From Brucella anthropi ATCC 49188 (GTDB taxonomy: Bacteria > Pseudomonadota > Alphaproteobacteria > Rhizobiales > Rhizobiaceae): a stretch of 64,000 nucleotides of DNA. Below are positions 63,917 through 64,000 of the stretch, one piece after another. The DNA lies in the NCBI RefSeq assembly GCF_000017405.1, contig NC_009668.1:832001-896000 (forward strand), read 5' to 3'. The translations under genes were made by a program, and so were the position numbers. The notes beneath the pieces are model-generated. The model was not told the DNA's origin. It saw only the letters and a list, made by a program, of their open reading frames with translations, and made no database searches. Every line of letters starts with the position of its first letter. Positions within the stretch are counted from its first letter, which is position 1.

Positions 63917-64000
63917 TGACGATGGACGGCAGAATGCTTTTCCTGCTTGTCCTTCTACCATTTCTTGGCAGCGCCATAACCGGCTTATTCAGGGGGGCGG
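63917..64000 (+). CDS. Probable Na+/H+ antiporter subunit A (Mrp/Pha), 5' end only
   Basis: The frame from ATG 63917 runs open to the window edge and encodes MTMDGRMLFLLVLLPFLGSA, then ITGLFRGA: a hydrophobic first helix with the LP.LG pattern found at the start of MrpA/PhaA and of NuoL-type proteins. AGGAGG lies at 63901-63906, a normal distance upstream. Only 28 codons are visible, so the family call is tentative. If right, an mrp/pha operon continues beyond the window. Confidence 0.45.

Overview
The window reads as a stretch of an alphaproteobacterial chromosome of the Brucella/Ochrobactrum type (order Hyphomicrobiales). This rests on overall protein character, a DctBD/DctA module with a sigma-54 promoter, a complete taurine-dissimilation locus with a MocR-type TauR, many solute-binding-protein ABC importers, and small alphaproteobacterial families. 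The genus is inference. Genes are densely packed on both strands. I see no tRNA, rRNA, insertion sequence, prophage or CRISPR array. The window opens inside a class III aminotransferase gene and closes about 28 codons into a probable Mrp/Pha antiporter subunit A gene.

Layout. 1-5.3 kb: aminotransferase tail, a DUF488 protein, then a siderophore block (TonB-dependent receptor, AraC regulator, FhuC-like ATPase with no permease or binding protein). 5.3-10.8 kb: glutathione transferase and the C4-dicarboxylate system dctD-dctB / dctA, with a near-consensus sigma-54 promoter and two upstream palindromes. 10.8-15.8 kb: type II NADH dehydrogenase, then aspT-aspD, an aspartate/alanine exchanger plus aspartate 4-decarboxylase. 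15.8-25.8 kb: MarR with DUF899 and VOC proteins, ROK kinase, cutC, metA behind a structured leader, an MFS transporter, a GH25 lipoprotein, a MocR regulator with an FMN-binding protein, and an Lrp-type regulator.

25.8-30.9 kb: a polar amino-acid ABC importer with a RocB-like M20 hydrolase. 30.9-40.3 kb: taurine locus tauR | tauABC-tauXY-xsc-pta, taking taurine via sulfoacetaldehyde to acetyl phosphate and acetyl-CoA. 40.4-43.5 kb: a large OmpA-family protein with a 45-bp tandem repeat and two small paralogous proteins. 43.7-49.4 kb: a NitT/TauT-type importer, a TctDE-like two-component system and a GNAT protein. 49.7-54.6 kb: a second amino-acid importer led by an M20 amidohydrolase and a possible 50-codon ORF.

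54.6-59.4 kb: mogA, then a four-gene operon encoding a circularly permuted ATP-grasp enzyme, an alpha-E protein, a transglutaminase-like protein and the proteasome-like Anbu peptidase. 59.3-64 kb: an orphan oligopeptide-binding protein, a nitroreductase, an FAD/NAD(P)-binding protein and the start of the antiporter gene.

Overall this is a catabolic and transport region: organic acids, aspartate, taurine, amino acids and amide-linked derivatives are imported, deaminated, decarboxylated or hydrolysed under local regulators. The less ordinary parts are the metA leader RNA, the Anbu operon, the paralogous small proteins and the short ORF before the M20 gene.
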